Shown here: piece by piece, positions 63,901-64,000 of the stretch
Numbering within the stretch: the first letter of the stretch is position 1
Layout: the number at the start of each line of letters is the position of its first letter
Assembly (NCBI RefSeq): GCF_013116825.1
Contig: NZ_JABFNS010000018.1
Location: forward strand, 1 to 64,000
From: Myxococcus xanthus
GTDB taxonomy: Bacteria > Myxococcota > Myxococcia > Myxococcales > Myxococcaceae
DNA length: 64,000 bases
Reading direction: 5' to 3'
The notes under the pieces: generated by a model
Seen by the model: only the letters and a program-made list of their open reading frames with translations
Databases searched by the model: none
What the model was told of the DNA's origin: nothing
Position numbers and translations under genes: made by a program

Positions 63901-64000
63901 GAGTTCGCCAACATCACGCCCTGGTTGGTCGACGGGTCGTCCACCCACGACTGCACCACCGCCACGTCGAGTGGCACGTCGTGCACGCTCACCGTGCCCG
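60975..64000 (-). CDS. Secreted heparinase II/III-like lyase with DNRLRE and Ig-like domains (5' end beyond window)
   Basis: The frame is open to the right edge, so the N-terminus and signal peptide are outside; ~1008 residues are visible. The first ~45 residues (VVQSWVDDPSTNQGVMLANS, then RRPLLTIEYTA) are the end of a DNRLRE-type carbohydrate-binding domain. Three Ig-like domains of ~95 residues follow, each starting DTTPPSV, DTTPPEV or DVTPPQV with VxxDASDNVGV-like repeats. The last ~650 residues are an alpha/alpha-toroid plus beta-sandwich of heparinase II/III type (ARWYGEAAILTYDWCFAHLL; GMEGNNYYTGYFRNALLW; GHEHRDSGNFQVWRAGEFLT). It should degrade acidic polysaccharide outside the cell. 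Confidence 0.85.
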   Translation of the reverse strand, partial: GTVSVHDVPLDVAVVQSWVDDPSTNQGVMLANSKIGKVAKVFTSLATQPERRPLLTIEYTAPAPRSDTTPPSVAITAPAAGATVQGVVGITVDASDDVGVVGVQLRIDGRNLDSTQLDTRLFRNGNHVLTAHARDAAGNLTTSAPIPVTVSNAVVDTTPPEVQVTAPVGGETVSGPFTVRMSASDNVGVTRVHVELDGVQVGAPDVAAPWSVTLDTEALQPYGLRQLTAVARDAAGNVTVSTPVSINVSAPPPDVTPPQVRIIAPESGVTVGGTLQVRVDAQDNVRVAGVQLQVNGQDFGSEDLSYPYWINVSTTLLGDGTFPMTAVARDRAGNRTTSAPVMLTIANGPPVVLDIPVAHPRVWFTADRLARAQAYFAQHPYTPAANVQAPEQAIDAAMHSLLTGTPASCRAAIDWAVRTEIPISENTVSSDPARWYGEAAILTYDWCFAHLLPTERTLLINRWNFAIESLNANPWGGIGMEGNNYYTGYFRNALLWAIASWHENQPFANELLQYAMKSRWAFSLRPYLDGPAAGGAPHEGSTYGRRTFGYMTVPFTTLGLYGHDMWNQTDYFMASVFWSIYSTTPGPTRRGQFQLFETFPFNDDERWLNRWNPTNTAQTSLGSYFAPLIEEWSDQPVAGYAKRFLELTGHPIDDRLIRYVYSDTLAAVPARDLAELPLDYHAPGLGMVYAKTAWAADATLVNLQFGVTANAGHEHRDSGNFQVWRAGEFLTRETVGYANSIVGYAGGAAVDCASPVAHNTLLFEGRGTVGYYHHAPRMLRLESSSVASYAAVDLTGVYDLNAEWAHREAEVGNPHAGRVVRETLLVRPLDTLIVFDRLESARDDATVAKTFLVHFPESPVLMGNTWSANSGGQQLRVSTLVPANPVRRIVDERGPVRGDGTYPYPVGQFRGEVETRGEVVSHFLHVVQAKDVADSAALQLTLDETATAYSVTLSHPTRGSAVVRFEKGIESTGGSFGYAASGAVTPAPLRAGVQAMTVTPSGPVWGP

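Overview
The window is high-GC DNA with the hallmarks of a myxobacterium, most like Myxococcaceae (Myxococcus, Corallococcus and relatives). Evidence: a zinc-finger/Ser-Thr kinase/TPR protein translationally coupled to a Myxococcales-type sigma-70-like factor; a Gly-Cys MYXO-CTERM-like tail; several Asp-Gly-rich lipoproteins; an IgGFc-binding-domain lipoprotein; a myxochelin-type receptor/lipoprotein pair; and a bacterial ether-lipid operon. No rRNA, tRNA, CRISPR array or intact insertion sequence was seen. I cannot name the species.

Layout. 1-2.1 kb: the 3' end of a Gly/Ala-rich protein and an unknown protein. 2.1-5.7 kb: a TlpA-like lipoprotein whose first redox cysteine codon is TGA, followed by a SECIS-like hairpin (candidate selenoprotein); a nucleoside deaminase/ankyrin pair; a LysR regulator; a small lipoprotein. 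6-7.3 kb: AraC regulator and VOC protein. 7.4-18.5 kb: a Pro-rich protein with a trigger-factor-like partner, then kinase, sigma factor, TM/TPR-like protein and Kelch lipoprotein (each overlapping by ATGA except the sigma/TM pair), then a second Pro-rich protein. 18.6-27.5 kb: phosphoesterase, a three-gene DyP peroxidase cassette, a ChaN/Tiki-like lipoprotein, an alpha/beta hydrolase, an AadA-like adenylyltransferase and a VioB/RebD-type ferritin-like protein. 27.6-35 kb: IgGFc-domain lipoprotein, MacB/FtsX-type permease, MYXO-CTERM protein, RidA-like protein. 35-39.8 kb: a minus-strand iron-uptake unit (Fur box, TonB-dependent receptor with fused TonB domain, lipoprotein) ending in a decayed esterase gene. 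40-42 kb: small DUF1801 genes and two gene relics. 42-45.9 kb: secreted hydrolase, two-component system, deoxyhypusine-synthase-like enzyme. 46-52.3 kb: TetR, twin operators, and an operon for alkyl-DHAP ether lipid synthesis. 52.3-64 kb: an unknown protein, a lipoprotein, carotenoid oxygenase/TetR with a 27-bp palindrome, a PQQ-type propeller protein, a membrane pyrophosphatase, and a large secreted heparinase-like lyase running off the right edge.

The two most noteworthy systems are the candidate selenocysteine thiol oxidoreductase (2125-2628, minus) and the TetR-controlled ether-lipid operon (46762-52225). The latter places AGPS next to a single polypeptide joining a fatty acyl-CoA reductase to a DHAP-acyltransferase-like domain, followed by a candidate alkyl-DHAP reductase, so the whole peroxisomal-type pathway could be encoded by three overlapping genes.
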